A stretch of 64,000 bases of DNA from JBPOFY01 sp049889815 (GCA_049889815.1 JBMHCR010000006.1:248001-312000), one strand, 5' to 3'; positions 16,976-25,928 are shown, counted from the stretch's first letter. Numbers and translations are program-made. The notes: a model not told the origin generated them from the sequence alone.

Positions 16976-17257
16976 ATGGCAAAAGCACAAAGCGAAGAAT
17001 ACGTCGAAGTCGAAGGCAAAATTGTAGCGGTTCTCCCAGGTACCATGTTTCGGGTGGAACTCGCGAATGGGCATCAAGTGCTGGCGCATATCTCTGGCAA
17101 GCTACGCAAGCACTTTATTAAGATCACCACGGGTGATACCGTTAAGATGGAAATGAGCCCTTATGATCTTAATAAGGCACGTATTGTCTATCGTCTTCGT
17201 AATGCGCATGTCCAGAAAAACGCTCCAAAGCGTAGTTTCGGTCCTCGCCGCCGATAG
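16976..17257 (+). CDS. infA: Translation initiation factor IF-1
   Basis: It binds the ribosomal A site during initiation. 93 aa, longer than the usual 71-72. The OB fold is complete: VEVEGKIVAVLPGTMFRVEL, NGHQVLAHISGKLRKHFIKI, GDTVKMEMSPYDLNKARIVYR. The extra length is mainly a basic C-terminal tail (NAHVQKNAPKRSFGPRRR) plus a few N-terminal residues. Monocistronic, closed by a strong terminator at 17279. Confidence 0.96.
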   Translation: MAKAQSEEYVEVEGKIVAVLPGTMFRVELANGHQVLAHISGKLRKHFIKITTGDTVKMEMSPYDLNKARIVYRLRNAHVQKNAPKRSFGPRRR

Positions 17258-17278
17258 TCCGTACGATAGACTCTTTTC

Positions 17279-17304
17279 AAGCACCAAATATGGGTGCTTT
17301 TTTT
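17279..17304 (+). terminator. Intrinsic terminator of infA
   Basis: A 7-bp stem AAGCACC/GGTGCTT (17279-17285 with 17293-17299), a 7-nt loop and a run of seven T, 21 bp after the infA stop. Confidence 0.9.
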
Positions 17305-17396
17305 GTGCCTTCAAATTGGGACAAATGCTTGCTTCCAATCGGATTTAGGCTGTCCTAGAGGATCCCGAAGCCAAAATTCTTACAACCCACATTACT

Positions 17397-18356
17397 ATGA
17401 GCAAAGCATACCCATCCATTATCGATACCGTCGGCAATACGCCGCTTGTGAAAATCAACCATACAACTGCCGAAATTGATGCTGACATCTACCTCAAGTG
17501 TGAATTTTTCAATCCTCTCGCCAGCGTCAAGGATCGCATCGGCAAGGCGATGATCGAGGCTGCCGAGCGCGACGGTAAGATCGGCGAGGGCAGCATCATC
17601 ATCGAGCCAACTTCTGGCAATACAGGGATTGCACTTGCCTTCGTCTGTGCGGCAAAGGGCTACAAGCTCATCCTCACCATGCCGGAGACTATGTCTATGG
17701 AGCGCCGCGTGCTGCTCCGCATGCTGGGTGCTGAGATCGTTCTTACTCCGGGACCAAAGGGCATGCCGGGCGCGATCGCACGCGCTGGTGAGCTCGTTGC
17801 AGAATATGGCGATAAGGCATTCATGCCACAGCAGTTTGAGAATCCGGCAAACCCGGAAGTGCACCGTCAAACCACTGCCGAAGAAATCTGGGCAGCAACC
17901 GATGGTGGCATCGATGCGTTCGTTGCAGGAGTGGGAACGGGCGGCACCATTACTGGTGTTTCTGAAGTCATCAAGTCTCGCAAGGAAATCCTCACAGTAG
18001 CTGTCGAGCCGGAGGCTAGCCCGGTTATTTCTGGTGGGTCCCCGGGTCCACATAAGATTCAAGGTATCGGTGCAGGCTTCATTCCGAAGAATTGCAACAC
18101 TGACATCATCGACGAAGTCATCCAAGTCTCTAATGAAGACGCATTCGCGACTGCGCAGTCACTCGCTGAGAAGGATGGAATCATGGGTGGTATCTCTACA
18201 GGTGCCAATGTCTTTGCCGCGATGCAACTCGCAAAGCGCCCTGAGATGGCTGGCAAAACCATCGTTACCATAGGCTGCAGCTTCGGCGAGCGTTACCTCT
18301 CCACGCCACTCGCTGAGAAGGCACGCGAAGAGATGAGCGCCGCAACCCCCAGTTAA
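17397..18356 (+). CDS. cysK: Cysteine synthase (O-acetylserine sulfhydrylase)
   Basis: It makes cysteine from O-acetylserine and sulfide with PLP. 319 aa. The PLP Lys sits in NPLASVKDRIGKAMI. The substrate loop is PTSGNTGIAL, the phosphate-binding glycines are GVGTGGTITGV, and a PLP-ring contact is in GGISTGANV. It reads as CysK rather than CysM, though the two are not fully separable by eye. Single gene between two intrinsic terminators. Confidence 0.95.
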   Translation: MSKAYPSIIDTVGNTPLVKINHTTAEIDADIYLKCEFFNPLASVKDRIGKAMIEAAERDGKIGEGSIIIEPTSGNTGIALAFVCAAKGYKLILTMPETMSMERRVLLRMLGAEIVLTPGPKGMPGAIARAGELVAEYGDKAFMPQQFENPANPEVHRQTTAEEIWAATDGGIDAFVAGVGTGGTITGVSEVIKSRKEILTVAVEPEASPVISGGSPGPHKIQGIGAGFIPKNCNTDIIDEVIQVSNEDAFATAQSLAEKDGIMGGISTGANVFAAMQLAKRPEMAGKTIVTIGCSFGERYLSTPLAEKAREEMSAATPS

Positions 18357-18367
18357 CTGTTTCTCAG

Positions 18368-18395
18368 AAGCCTTGGTTCACACCAGGGCTTTTTT
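18368..18395 (+). terminator. Intrinsic terminator of cysK
   Basis: A 10-bp stem with one G-T pair (AAGCCTTGGT at 18368-18377 with ACCAGGGCTT at 18382-18391), a 4-nt loop and six T, 11 bp after the cysK stop. Confidence 0.9.
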
Positions 18396-18421
18396 ATCCC
18401 CACTCACCGGACACCAATTCT

Positions 18422-19363
18422 ATGAAAAAATATATCTCAACTATCGCGCTCAGTCTTTCCGCTGCTGCTTTATTCATTTCCGGATGCGGTAAGCCTGCTG
18501 ACACTTCTGGCGATGCAGGCTTCAAATATCCCGAGGCTTCGGATGAAGCGATGAAGCTTGTCTTCTCCGAATTTGCAGACGGCAACGGTGGTATTATCTG
18601 GAAGGCGATGCCTGTTTCCTATCAGAACGACGTCAACACGATAGTACGATTGGCAGGCACCAAGATTGATGCCGAAGTGTATGATAAAGTCTTCGCGCTG
18701 GTGGGCCGTATCGGCACGGTTGTTGACAAGCAACAAGGCTTTATTCTGAACACGTCGCTTCTGCCGGCGCAAGATTCTGCCGAGCTTGAGAAGATGCAAA
18801 AAGGCATACCCCTCGTCGCCCAAGTCATCGCTCTCATTGCAAACAGCGACATCGCGACCAGTGCAGGGCTCCAAGCCTTCGAAGGTCAGAAGTTCTTCGA
18901 TACTACGGTATCCGAGCTGGCAAAACTATCCGCCGAGCTCGAACACCTTCAAGGCTCGGATGAGCTCTCACTTCAGGAGATTCGCGATGCTACAATCACT
19001 GTTGTTGAGCAGACTGAGACCACTGCGACGCTGACTATGACCGCGGGTGACGACGAAGAGACCTCAGACTTCGTCAAAGTGGAAGACCGATGGGTGCCCG
19101 CCGATATGGCAAATGACTGGACCAGTAGCGTCGCCGAGGCGATTTCCGAACTGGAAGCCTACAACCCCGAAGAGATGGCTGCTCAAAAGCCACAAATCAT
19201 GACCGCAGTTGCAATGCTTGACGGTGTCTTAACGCAACTTGAGTCCGCCGAAACCCAAGAACAGTTTGACCAGGCAATTCAAGGGGCGATGATGCCACTC
19301 ATGGGCATCGGCATGTTGTTTCAAGGCATGGGTGGCGCAGGCGGCGGCGTGCCAGCACCATAA
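18422..19363 (+). CDS. Lipoprotein of unknown function
   Basis: 313 aa. The N-terminal signal ends in the lipobox LFISGC (Cys22), so it should be lipid-anchored. The rest is mostly helical with acidic stretches (about 70-160 and 215-275), includes a short beta region (ATITVVEQTETTATLTM), and ends in a Gly/Met/Pro-rich tail. No enzymatic motif is visible and I do not recognise the family. Monocistronic, with its own terminator and 65 bp from cysK. Confidence 0.8.
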   Translation: MKKYISTIALSLSAAALFISGCGKPADTSGDAGFKYPEASDEAMKLVFSEFADGNGGIIWKAMPVSYQNDVNTIVRLAGTKIDAEVYDKVFALVGRIGTVVDKQQGFILNTSLLPAQDSAELEKMQKGIPLVAQVIALIANSDIATSAGLQAFEGQKFFDTTVSELAKLSAELEHLQGSDELSLQEIRDATITVVEQTETTATLTMTAGDDEETSDFVKVEDRWVPADMANDWTSSVAEAISELEAYNPEEMAAQKPQIMTAVAMLDGVLTQLESAETQEQFDQAIQGAMMPLMGIGMLFQGMGGAGGGVPAP

Positions 19364-19389
19364 GCTTTTATCGAGCCGATTTTCAAAAG

Positions 19390-19417
19390 GTCGCTCCATT
19401 TCGGGGCGGCTTTTTTT
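19390..19417 (+). terminator. Intrinsic terminator of the lipoprotein gene
   Basis: An 8-bp GC-rich stem with two G-T pairs (GTCGCTCC at 19390-19397, GGGGCGGC at 19403-19410), a 5-nt loop and seven T, 26 bp after the stop. Confidence 0.85.
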
Positions 19418-19466
19418 GGAGTCTTTAACCCAGAGCGTCCGTCTCTAGGCCGACATTGGTTGCTTG

Positions 19467-19590
19467 GCATTACCTGTTTGGCTAGGTCTTCACAGCTCTG
19501 CCAAAAATCGTCTGAAAGGACCCTCTATCGCGGCGGTGGTTAACAAAGCATACAGGTAATGCGACCTGCTCTACCAGCTGAGAATTACCG
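19467..19590 (-). other. tRNA-like fragment and inverted repeat in the fabV leader
   Basis: The 300-bp gap before fabV contains, on the minus strand, an exact tRNA-type D-arm (CTCAGCTGGTAGAG, 19582-19569). It is directly followed by a 5-bp hairpin in the anticodon-arm position (CAGGT/ACCTG, 19568-19553) with a 6-nt loop instead of 7. No T-arm with GGTTCRA follows, so it is not a working tRNA. The string GCATTACCTGT recurs as an 11-bp inverted repeat (19467-19477 and 19552-19562), which could form a long leader stem. It may be a decayed tRNA 5' half or a structured leader. The rest of 19418-19663 shows nothing else. Confidence 0.35.
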
Positions 19591-19663
19591 GTTGCCTAGC
19601 GTCCCGGAGTTCACTTTGATCAGGTCTTTCTTTTATCAAGACACCATACACATTAAGTTTACT

Positions 19664-20842
19664 ATGATCGTAAAACCACGCATTCGAGGATTTGTTTGTA
19701 TCACCGCTCACCCAGCCGGCTGCGAAGCTAAGGTGCGCGAAGAAATTGAAGTCGCCAAGGCGGCAAAGAATCCCAACGGTCCGAAGAAGGTCTTGGTGAT
19801 TGGCTCCTCGACGGGCTACGGTCTGTCCACGCGTATCGCTTCAGCCTTTGGTTCCGATGCGGCGACTCTCGGCGTGTTTTTCGAGCGCCCATCTATGAAG
19901 GGCAAGCCCGCCAGCGCTGGCTGGTATAATTCTGTCGCCTTCGAAAAGGCCGCACACGAAGCCGGCCTCTACGCTAAGAGCATCAATGGCGACGCATTTT
20001 CCAACGAGATCAAAGCGCAAACCATAGAAATGATCAAAGCCGACCTTGGCCAAGTCGACTTTGTTGTCTATAGTTTAGCATCGCCCCGCCGCACCGATCC
20101 AAGCGACGGCGAAACTTATAAGTCTGTCCTCAAGCCTATCGGACAAACCTATACCAATCGCACCCTCGATACCGATAAGGGCGAAGTGAGCGAAGTCACC
20201 ATCGAACCAGCCGTTCAAGAAGAAATCGATCACACCGTAAAAGTCATGGGTGGTGAAGACTGGGAGCTTTGGATGAAAGCACTCGACGATGCCGGGGTGC
20301 TCGCGCCGGGCGCAAAGACCGTTGCTTATTCTTATATCGGGCCGGAAATTACTTGGCCAGTATACACCAATGGCACCATTGGTCAGGCAAAGAAAGACGT
20401 CGAGCGCGCTGCCGCAGCAATCACCGATGCCTACGACTGCCAAGCATACGTCGCCGTTAACAAGGCAGTGGTCACTCAAGCCAGCTCCGCGATCCCTGTC
20501 GTGCCGCTCTATATTTCCATCCTCTTCAAAGTCATGAAGGCGAAGCGGAACCACGAAGACTGCATCGAGCAAATGGTCCGCCTACTCAACAAGCGCCTCT
20601 ACGGCGGCGACCTCCAGCTCGACGACCTCGGCCGCATCCGTATCGACGACTGGGAAATGCAGGAAGATATCCAAAAAGCCGTCGCCGACGTTTGGCCCGA
20701 AATCACCAGCGAAAATCTCAACGTCCTCTCCGACTTCTCCGGCTATCAGAACAACTTCTTAAAGCTCTTCGGCTTCGGCTTAGATGGCGTCGACTACGAA
20801 CAAGACATCGAAGTCGATATTCCTATGCCAAGCGCGAAGTAG
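19664..20842 (+). CDS. fabV: Enoyl-ACP reductase FabV (trans-2-enoyl-CoA reductase type)
   Basis: It reduces enoyl-ACP in the last step of fatty-acid elongation with NADH; FabV is a FabI replacement and typically resists triclosan. 392 aa from the ATG at 19664 (MIVKPRIRGFVCITAHPAGC is the conserved N-terminus); earlier in-frame starts extend into the tRNA-like leader. The cofactor motif is GSSTGYGLSTRIASAFG. The catalytic Tyr-X8-Lys region is SYIGPEITWPVYTNGTIG followed by QAKKD. The C-terminal FabV domain ends with FGFGLDGVDYEQDIEVD. No fab genes adjoin it. Confidence 0.95.
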   Translation: MIVKPRIRGFVCITAHPAGCEAKVREEIEVAKAAKNPNGPKKVLVIGSSTGYGLSTRIASAFGSDAATLGVFFERPSMKGKPASAGWYNSVAFEKAAHEAGLYAKSINGDAFSNEIKAQTIEMIKADLGQVDFVVYSLASPRRTDPSDGETYKSVLKPIGQTYTNRTLDTDKGEVSEVTIEPAVQEEIDHTVKVMGGEDWELWMKALDDAGVLAPGAKTVAYSYIGPEITWPVYTNGTIGQAKKDVERAAAAITDAYDCQAYVAVNKAVVTQASSAIPVVPLYISILFKVMKAKRNHEDCIEQMVRLLNKRLYGGDLQLDDLGRIRIDDWEMQEDIQKAVADVWPEITSENLNVLSDFSGYQNNFLKLFGFGLDGVDYEQDIEVDIPMPSAK

Positions 20843-20895
20843 GTTGCCGTTGATGCACATAATTTGCCCTCAAGTGACAGTGATAGGATTTTCAT

Positions 20896-22704
20896 TTACT
20901 GTGTGGAGGTGATTCGGATTCGAATGAATTTTCGAGCTTCTTGGCTTAGGATTTTAATCCGGGCCTCTTCGGTCTCGCTGCCAAGAGCGATCTGCGATAC
21001 GATCTCGTAGTCGACGTTTTCTTCGGCAGCTTTAAATTCTTTCAGGTCTGAAGATATTTCCAGTGACCATGTGAGATCAGCGGGCAGCTTGCCTCGAGTA
21101 AAACTAATTTCTTTCGATAGATTGTTGTTAAGAAGACGGGGTAGGGCCTCTTGCCCGCTGAAACTACTCGTGGCGTCACTGCCGAAAAAGTACTCCTCGA
21201 AATTTGAGATTCCGTCTCCATCAAAGTCATCGGTTGGACCTGTTCGATTCGTGCTGCCACCGAAGTTGATTTCCTGCCACGATTCGAAGGTCAGGTAGGG
21301 AAATGGTATGTCAATTACGTCCCATCCAATATCTTTCATCTGAGTGAGCGTGAGGTCCAAGTCGCGGTCCAGCCCACGATTGATAAAGGGTTCCATTAGT
21401 AGGTTTGGGTTCGCAACATCGGTCCAGTGGGAGACTGAGGATCCTGGGTCGACGAAAGGTGGTGCATAAAGTCGGATAAAGCCGTCCTGTGTCCCTGTGT
21501 ATTCGTTGATTGATTGGGAGACAAAAGCTGCCTCAATCGGTGCACTTACATTTTCGAGAGCATCTCCATGGCTTTTTGTTATGAATACAGACGGGATGGA
21601 AATAGTGACTGGATTGCCATCGACAAGTTCATCTCCACCCGGTGTCAGCAATCCAGTATCTTGGTTATTTGCAATGATCACCGCGACCGCACCCGCCTCT
21701 TGGGCGCGAAAAACCTTATCGTCGAAGAAGCACCCACCCCGACGAATCAATGCAATATTTCCAGCAAGCTGATTAGTATTTAAGATCGGTTGACAGGCGT
21801 CGCTTGTGGTTCCCTGTTGGTCGGAAGCCGAACCCGGAGCGGTTGAGCCGTCATCAACGAGAACGACGAGCCCCTCAATACCAGATGATATTCGAGGACC
21901 AAAAGAAGCCTCCCTGAAAGATGTGAAGGAAGTTGTACCAGCGATTGTAGCAGGAGAAAAGACTTGCAGCATAATACGCTGGCTTCGCCCTTCCTTATTG
22001 AGCTTTGAGGCTAAGCCTGCTGTAGTAAACGGACCCGTCCAAACAAGATTGGGTTGGTTTTCGGAGGAGTAGGAGCGTTCTGAGTCACTCAACTCAGGCC
22101 AATAAGCGCCAAAAGCTAAGTCGAAAATTAGTGTGCTGAAGATATCAGGCTGACCCGCGAGTTGACTTCCAGTGCTCTCGTCAACCAAACTAGCAAAGCC
22201 TAATCCATGAGCGAGTTCATGTAGCATAACATCGAGAAAACTGCTTTGCCCAGAAGGGACAACATCATCCAGCCCTAGATAAAAACTGGCATTCGAGTTC
22301 GCAGTTACCGAAATGTCTGCGGTCTGCGGTTGCAGGTCGGTGCCAGCCAAGCTATTTGCGAGAGCAATCGGATACCAAACGCCTTGCAATGGAGCATTGG
22401 AAAAATTCTCTTCTACGCCGATCGGTGCCGCGCCTGCCAGGATTCCAGTTTCAAGATCTTCAAAATTCACTGCCACACGGATCGGCACGCTGCTCTGCAG
22501 ATACCGACCCCAGATGAGGCCTGCCTGTTCCAATACCCGCAAACGCTGTTCGCCCAGTGTCACCCCTTCGTTCCCTCCAACTGGAGAAGTGGGTGTCGGA
22601 TCATTCAGTCCTTCTCCCGCATTGTCTTCATTTATAAATTCAAAGGATGCGGCCGCGGCGACACGGAGTGAAAGGACACTCGCAATTATCCAGTATTTTG
22701 GCAT
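20896..22704 (-). CDS. Secreted zinc metalloprotease with PA domain
   Basis: 602 aa from the ATG at 22704; a TTG six bases upstream is the alternative. Signal peptide at 1-20. The zinc motif is HELAHGLGF (162-170), where His and Glu are present. At the third-ligand position used by metzincins (HExxHxxGxxH/D) a Ser is found. A protease-associated (PA) domain is inserted at about 250-390 (LIRRGGCFFDDKVFRAQEAGAVAVIIAN in two parts). LLMEPFINRG may serve as the Met-turn. A calcium-type motif DDFDGDGISNFEEYFFGSD precedes the C-terminal domain. Substrate unknown. A membrane-anchored protein is encoded just upstream on the same strand. Confidence 0.8.
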   Translation of the reverse strand: MPKYWIIASVLSLRVAAAASFEFINEDNAGEGLNDPTPTSPVGGNEGVTLGEQRLRVLEQAGLIWGRYLQSSVPIRVAVNFEDLETGILAGAAPIGVEENFSNAPLQGVWYPIALANSLAGTDLQPQTADISVTANSNASFYLGLDDVVPSGQSSFLDVMLHELAHGLGFASLVDESTGSQLAGQPDIFSTLIFDLAFGAYWPELSDSERSYSSENQPNLVWTGPFTTAGLASKLNKEGRSQRIMLQVFSPATIAGTTSFTSFREASFGPRISSGIEGLVVLVDDGSTAPGSASDQQGTTSDACQPILNTNQLAGNIALIRRGGCFFDDKVFRAQEAGAVAVIIANNQDTGLLTPGGDELVDGNPVTISIPSVFITKSHGDALENVSAPIEAAFVSQSINEYTGTQDGFIRLYAPPFVDPGSSVSHWTDVANPNLLMEPFINRGLDRDLDLTLTQMKDIGWDVIDIPFPYLTFESWQEINFGGSTNRTGPTDDFDGDGISNFEEYFFGSDATSSFSGQEALPRLLNNNLSKEISFTRGKLPADLTWSLEISSDLKEFKAAEENVDYEIVSQIALGSETEEARIKILSQEARKFIRIRITSTQ

Positions 22705-22721
22705 TTTCAAGAAAAGGTCTG

Positions 22722-23267
22722 TCAGTAGTCCGCAGTCGAACCGTTCGAGGCCTGACGCACTATGGATTTTTGCTGGGCCGAAGGTTGGAACCCTGAAAGC
22801 ACTGATTTCAGTTCGGCATAGCTTGAATAACAGCGAATTTGGTAGCCGCCTCGCTCATCCTGAACAAGTCCGCTCATGTGGAGAAATCGATTTCCGAGGT
22901 GAAGACTCCTGCGTCCATCGGGATGAATCTCTATGGTCACCGCTTCCTCATTGATTTGTCGATCCATTTGAGCTCGTAGAATTGGATCGGGTTTACTTGT
23001 TTTTGCACTGGTTCGCAGGCTGTTTCTAGGATCGATTTCAAGGTTCTCGATCGGCAGTGAGTCATTGTGACCCCGCAAAAAAGAGGGATCCCCTGTCTCT
23101 TGCTCATCACTATCTAGCCGTTGACTGACCGTGGTAGGTGCGGTCGATTTATGGAACTCAATATCCTGTTGTAGAGATGTTTCTTTGTTTAAGTTCAGTA
23201 AACTGACGACTAAGAGTGTTCCCCCCACGAGAGACCAAATGTTCAGCTGCCGATTCGAGAACTTCAT
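22722..23267 (-). CDS. Membrane-anchored protein of unknown function
   Basis: 181 aa with one N-terminal transmembrane helix (about 11-26) and a soluble part with a low-complexity linker (30-95). A small folded region, about 105-150, contains alternating hydrophobic residues and could be a beta domain. Its stop is 17 bp before the metalloprotease start, so the two are probably cotranscribed. A helper or regulator role is only a guess from position. No family recognised. Confidence 0.65.
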   Translation of the reverse strand: MKFSNRQLNIWSLVGGTLLVVSLLNLNKETSLQQDIEFHKSTAPTTVSQRLDSDEQETGDPSFLRGHNDSLPIENLEIDPRNSLRTSAKTSKPDPILRAQMDRQINEEAVTIEIHPDGRRSLHLGNRFLHMSGLVQDERGGYQIRCYSSYAELKSVLSGFQPSAQQKSIVRQASNGSTADY

Positions 23268-23635
23268 AGCACGTTCAAATTAAAAACGAATCGAATATTA
23301 GGCAAGTCTATCGGTGCTGAAACGCATCATTGATTTGCTCTAAATTACAAGATTGAGAAAGTTTTAACAAAATGGACGGCTTTATTACAATTGTTGCTTC
23401 ATCGCTGAATTCAGTGCGTGAAAGTTACAGTCGGGTGTTTGACTTTCGATCTGGATGATTGATCACGTGGCAGTTTCCTTTTTGTTCACCACAATGAGGG
23501 GATGAATCTATTTATGTCTTTGGCTCCCAACTAGGTCGCTTGTTGTATTCAACTTCGGGTCGCTCGGCCACCATTGTAGATGACCCTGTGTTAGATTGCA
23601 TGGTCGGCACATCTACCCTCTCGATTTCGCGGCTT
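23268..23635. other. Intergenic region, no gene seen
   Basis: Between two minus-strand genes. It should hold the promoter of the membrane protein and the 3' end of ribBX. I see no good terminator hairpin, RNA gene or convincing small frame. A different-frame minus-strand frame continues from inside ribBX to 23512, but it lacks a start of its own with a ribosome-binding site. Confidence 0.4.
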
Positions 23636-24739
23636 TTAAATCTCGATTTGCTCGACGATCTCAAGGTCGTAGCCGTCGATGCCAACGACTTTGCGCTGAG
23701 TACTTGAGAGAAGGCGAATCTTTTGTAGACCAAGGGCGACCAGAATTTGCGCGCCAATACCGTAGTCGCGAAAATCCATCTTGCTCGGGGCGATGTCGCG
23801 TTCTTCGCCTTCGACGATACGCACACCGCCGCGTGGTTGTTCGATGTAAACGAGGACACCGTGTCCGGCTTCGTTGATCCTTTGCATCGAAGTTTGCAGT
23901 GAGTTGTAGCCACCGTTTTTAGATGATCGAAAGATGTCGGCGAGGAGGTTCTCGCTCTGTACGCGCACAAGGGTTGGTCCGGTGCCGAGAGTACCTTTGG
24001 TCAATGCGAAGTGCTGACGCTCATCGAGTACGCTTCGGAAAACGTGTAGATCAAAGGTACCGAATTCTGACTCGAAGGGGCGGGTCAATACATGCTCGAC
24101 GAGACGGTCGCGGGTGTGACGGTATTCGATCAAGTCGGCGATAGAGATAAGTTTGAGGCCGTGTTCCTTTTTAAATTGAATTAGGTCGGGCAAACGTGCG
24201 AGGGTGCCGTCTTTATTGAGGATTTCGCAGATCACACCGCTGGGGTTGAGACCCGCGAGTTGTGCAAGATCGACCGCGGCTTCAGTGTGGCCGGCACGTT
24301 GTAGCACGCCGCCCGGTTTTGCGCGTAGCGGAAAGACGTGGCCCGGTTGCACCAACTCTTCTGGATGGGCTTCTGGATTGGCAAGTATGTTGATCGTGCA
24401 GGCCCGGTCGTAGGCGCTAATGCCGGTGGTGATACCTTTGGCGGCGTCGACGGAGATGGCAAAATCGGTTTGGTGCGACTCACGGTTTTCCGATGCCATC
24501 GGGTTGATCCCGAGACGGCGTAGTTGGTGGCCGAGCATCGGCACACAGATGAGACCGCGCGCGTGGAGCGCCATGGTGTTGATCGCTTCGGGTGTTGCCT
24601 TTGATGCTGCCATGACGAGATCGCCTTCGTTTTCGCGAGCTTCATCGTCGGTCACGATGACCAGTTTGCCATCGGCGATATCGCGGATGGCGTCTTCGAT
24701 TGCATCAAATGCGTCTGGATGTTCGTTTGCAGTAGTCAT
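23636..24739 (-). CDS. ribB: 3,4-Dihydroxy-2-butanone-4-phosphate synthase fused to decayed GTP cyclohydrolase II domain
   Basis: 367 aa. Residues 1-205 are a full RibB domain (ribulose-5-phosphate to dihydroxybutanone phosphate): DDEARENEGDLVMAA, HQTDFAISVDA, RAGHTEAAVDLAQLAG. Residues 206-367 align with RibA but are shortened. The zinc site, normally VRVHSEC...CDC, reads VRVQSENLLADIF (258-270) and KNGG (274-277), so all three Cys are gone. The Gly/Arg GTP-binding region is compressed, while DYGIGAQIL and KIRLLS survive. This is the RibBX arrangement: RibB active, GTP cyclohydrolase activity lost, perhaps a regulatory domain. A real RibA must lie elsewhere. Confidence 0.92.
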   Translation of the reverse strand: MTTANEHPDAFDAIEDAIRDIADGKLVIVTDDEARENEGDLVMAASKATPEAINTMALHARGLICVPMLGHQLRRLGINPMASENRESHQTDFAISVDAAKGITTGISAYDRACTINILANPEAHPEELVQPGHVFPLRAKPGGVLQRAGHTEAAVDLAQLAGLNPSGVICEILNKDGTLARLPDLIQFKKEHGLKLISIADLIEYRHTRDRLVEHVLTRPFESEFGTFDLHVFRSVLDERQHFALTKGTLGTGPTLVRVQSENLLADIFRSSKNGGYNSLQTSMQRINEAGHGVLVYIEQPRGGVRIVEGEERDIAPSKMDFRDYGIGAQILVALGLQKIRLLSSTQRKVVGIDGYDLEIVEQIEI

Positions 24740-24929
24740 TGCAGGAGGGGTCGGAGTATTGGTGACGTTCGCTGCATCGCAACCGTTATTGAGAAGAAGT
24801 TTGGCGGGTTCGGAATTGCTTCATGGCTTTGCTGTTTGAGCTTTTGCTCATGCCTGACGCATAATTGTAGCCTTAATCGGCGGTCAGGTCGGATTGTCGA
24901 AGCCTAACTTTTAACGTCTAGGCAGTTTG

Positions 24930-25928
24930 CTACAAATAGTAGCGGATGTATGCCTTGTTGCGCAGGTCTTGAATCCACTTTTCCTGGGTGTCGCGCGCGA
25001 GCTCCCCGACCAGCACATTCTCGATGATGTCGCGCACCTTAGCGATCGGCTGGATCATCTCGCCCCGTTTTTTTTCTGCATAAAGAATAAAAATGGTGCC
25101 GCCGAGTTCAACAGGTTCGCTGTATTCGCCCTCCTTGAGTCCAAAGGCGATATCGGCAAGTTCCTTACGAATATCTTGACGCTCAATCCAGCCCCAGTCG
25201 CCGCCACGGCGGCTCATTTCGTCTTGGCTGTATTTACGCGCAAGGTCACCGAAGTTGGCACCATTTTGTAACTCCCTGATCACTGCCTTTGCGGTCTGGC
25301 GTAGTGGCACGAGTCCTTCATCGGCCATCGGAGTGAGAATAATTTGGCGCAGGTGCATCGACTCACTTTGGTAAAATTTGATTTTATTTCGCACGTAGAA
25401 GTCTTCGATACGTTCCGGGCTGATCTCGGACTGCGATTTGCGGGTTTGTTGGCGCATAACGCTGACCACGACGCGCTCGTAGATTTTCTGGCGGTAGTCG
25501 CGAGCGGTGATTCCGCGCTCTTTCAAGTAGGCAAGGAAGCGTGCGCGATCGCCGCCAAAGTCTTGCGAAATGACCTCATCGTACTCTTGGTCGATGTAAG
25601 ATTGTGGTATGAGTAGACCTTTTTCTTCCGCTTCTTTCAAAATGATGATCCGGTCGATCATGTTTTGCAGCACCTCACGGCTGATCTCATCAATTTTTGC
25701 AGCAAATTCTTTCTGACTCTTCGACTCTACGCGGAGCCGGGGGATGATCGGATTGAGCTCCGTGCGTAATTCCTGAACGGTGATGATTTCGCCTTCTGCG
25801 ATGGCTGCGATGCCATTGCCTAAGCGAATGAGTGCAGGGTCTTGTTGATTGGTGCTTTGCGCGCTGATAGATGGGAGCGATACAAATAGGGCGATACAGG
25901 AAAGATGTAAGGTGTGTATGAGCTTCAT
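24930..25928 (-). CDS. Periplasmic peptidyl-prolyl isomerase, PpiC/SurA type
   Basis: 332 aa with a signal peptide (1-24). The N-terminal helical chaperone-like region (30-180) resembles SurA_N. One parvulin domain follows at about 190-290 (LRQIILTP, FGDLARKYSQDEMSRRGGDWGWI, FGLKEGEYSEPVEL). SurA has two parvulin domains and this has one. The likely role is outer-membrane protein folding. The start overlaps the mfd stop by 4 nt (ATGA), so it is translationally coupled to mfd. Third gene of rnc-mfd-ppi. Confidence 0.88.
   Translation of the reverse strand: MKLIHTLHLSCIALFVSLPSISAQSTNQQDPALIRLGNGIAAIAEGEIITVQELRTELNPIIPRLRVESKSQKEFAAKIDEISREVLQNMIDRIIILKEAEEKGLLIPQSYIDQEYDEVISQDFGGDRARFLAYLKERGITARDYRQKIYERVVVSVMRQQTRKSQSEISPERIEDFYVRNKIKFYQSESMHLRQIILTPMADEGLVPLRQTAKAVIRELQNGANFGDLARKYSQDEMSRRGGDWGWIERQDIRKELADIAFGLKEGEYSEPVELGGTIFILYAEKKRGEMIQPIAKVRDIIENVLVGELARDTQEKWIQDLRNKAYIRYYL

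Noticed and set aside
23512..23970. 152-codon minus-strand frame crossing the ribBX stop
   Set aside because: Most of it overlaps ribBX in another frame; the non-overlapping tail is short and has no own ribosome-binding site.
24740..24929. FMN riboswitch upstream of ribBX
   Set aside because: I looked for the conserved RFN blocks (GGGTGAAATTCCC, CCGGCGGT, GATTCCGG) on the minus strand. They are absent; only a 5-bp TGAGC/GCTCA hairpin is present.
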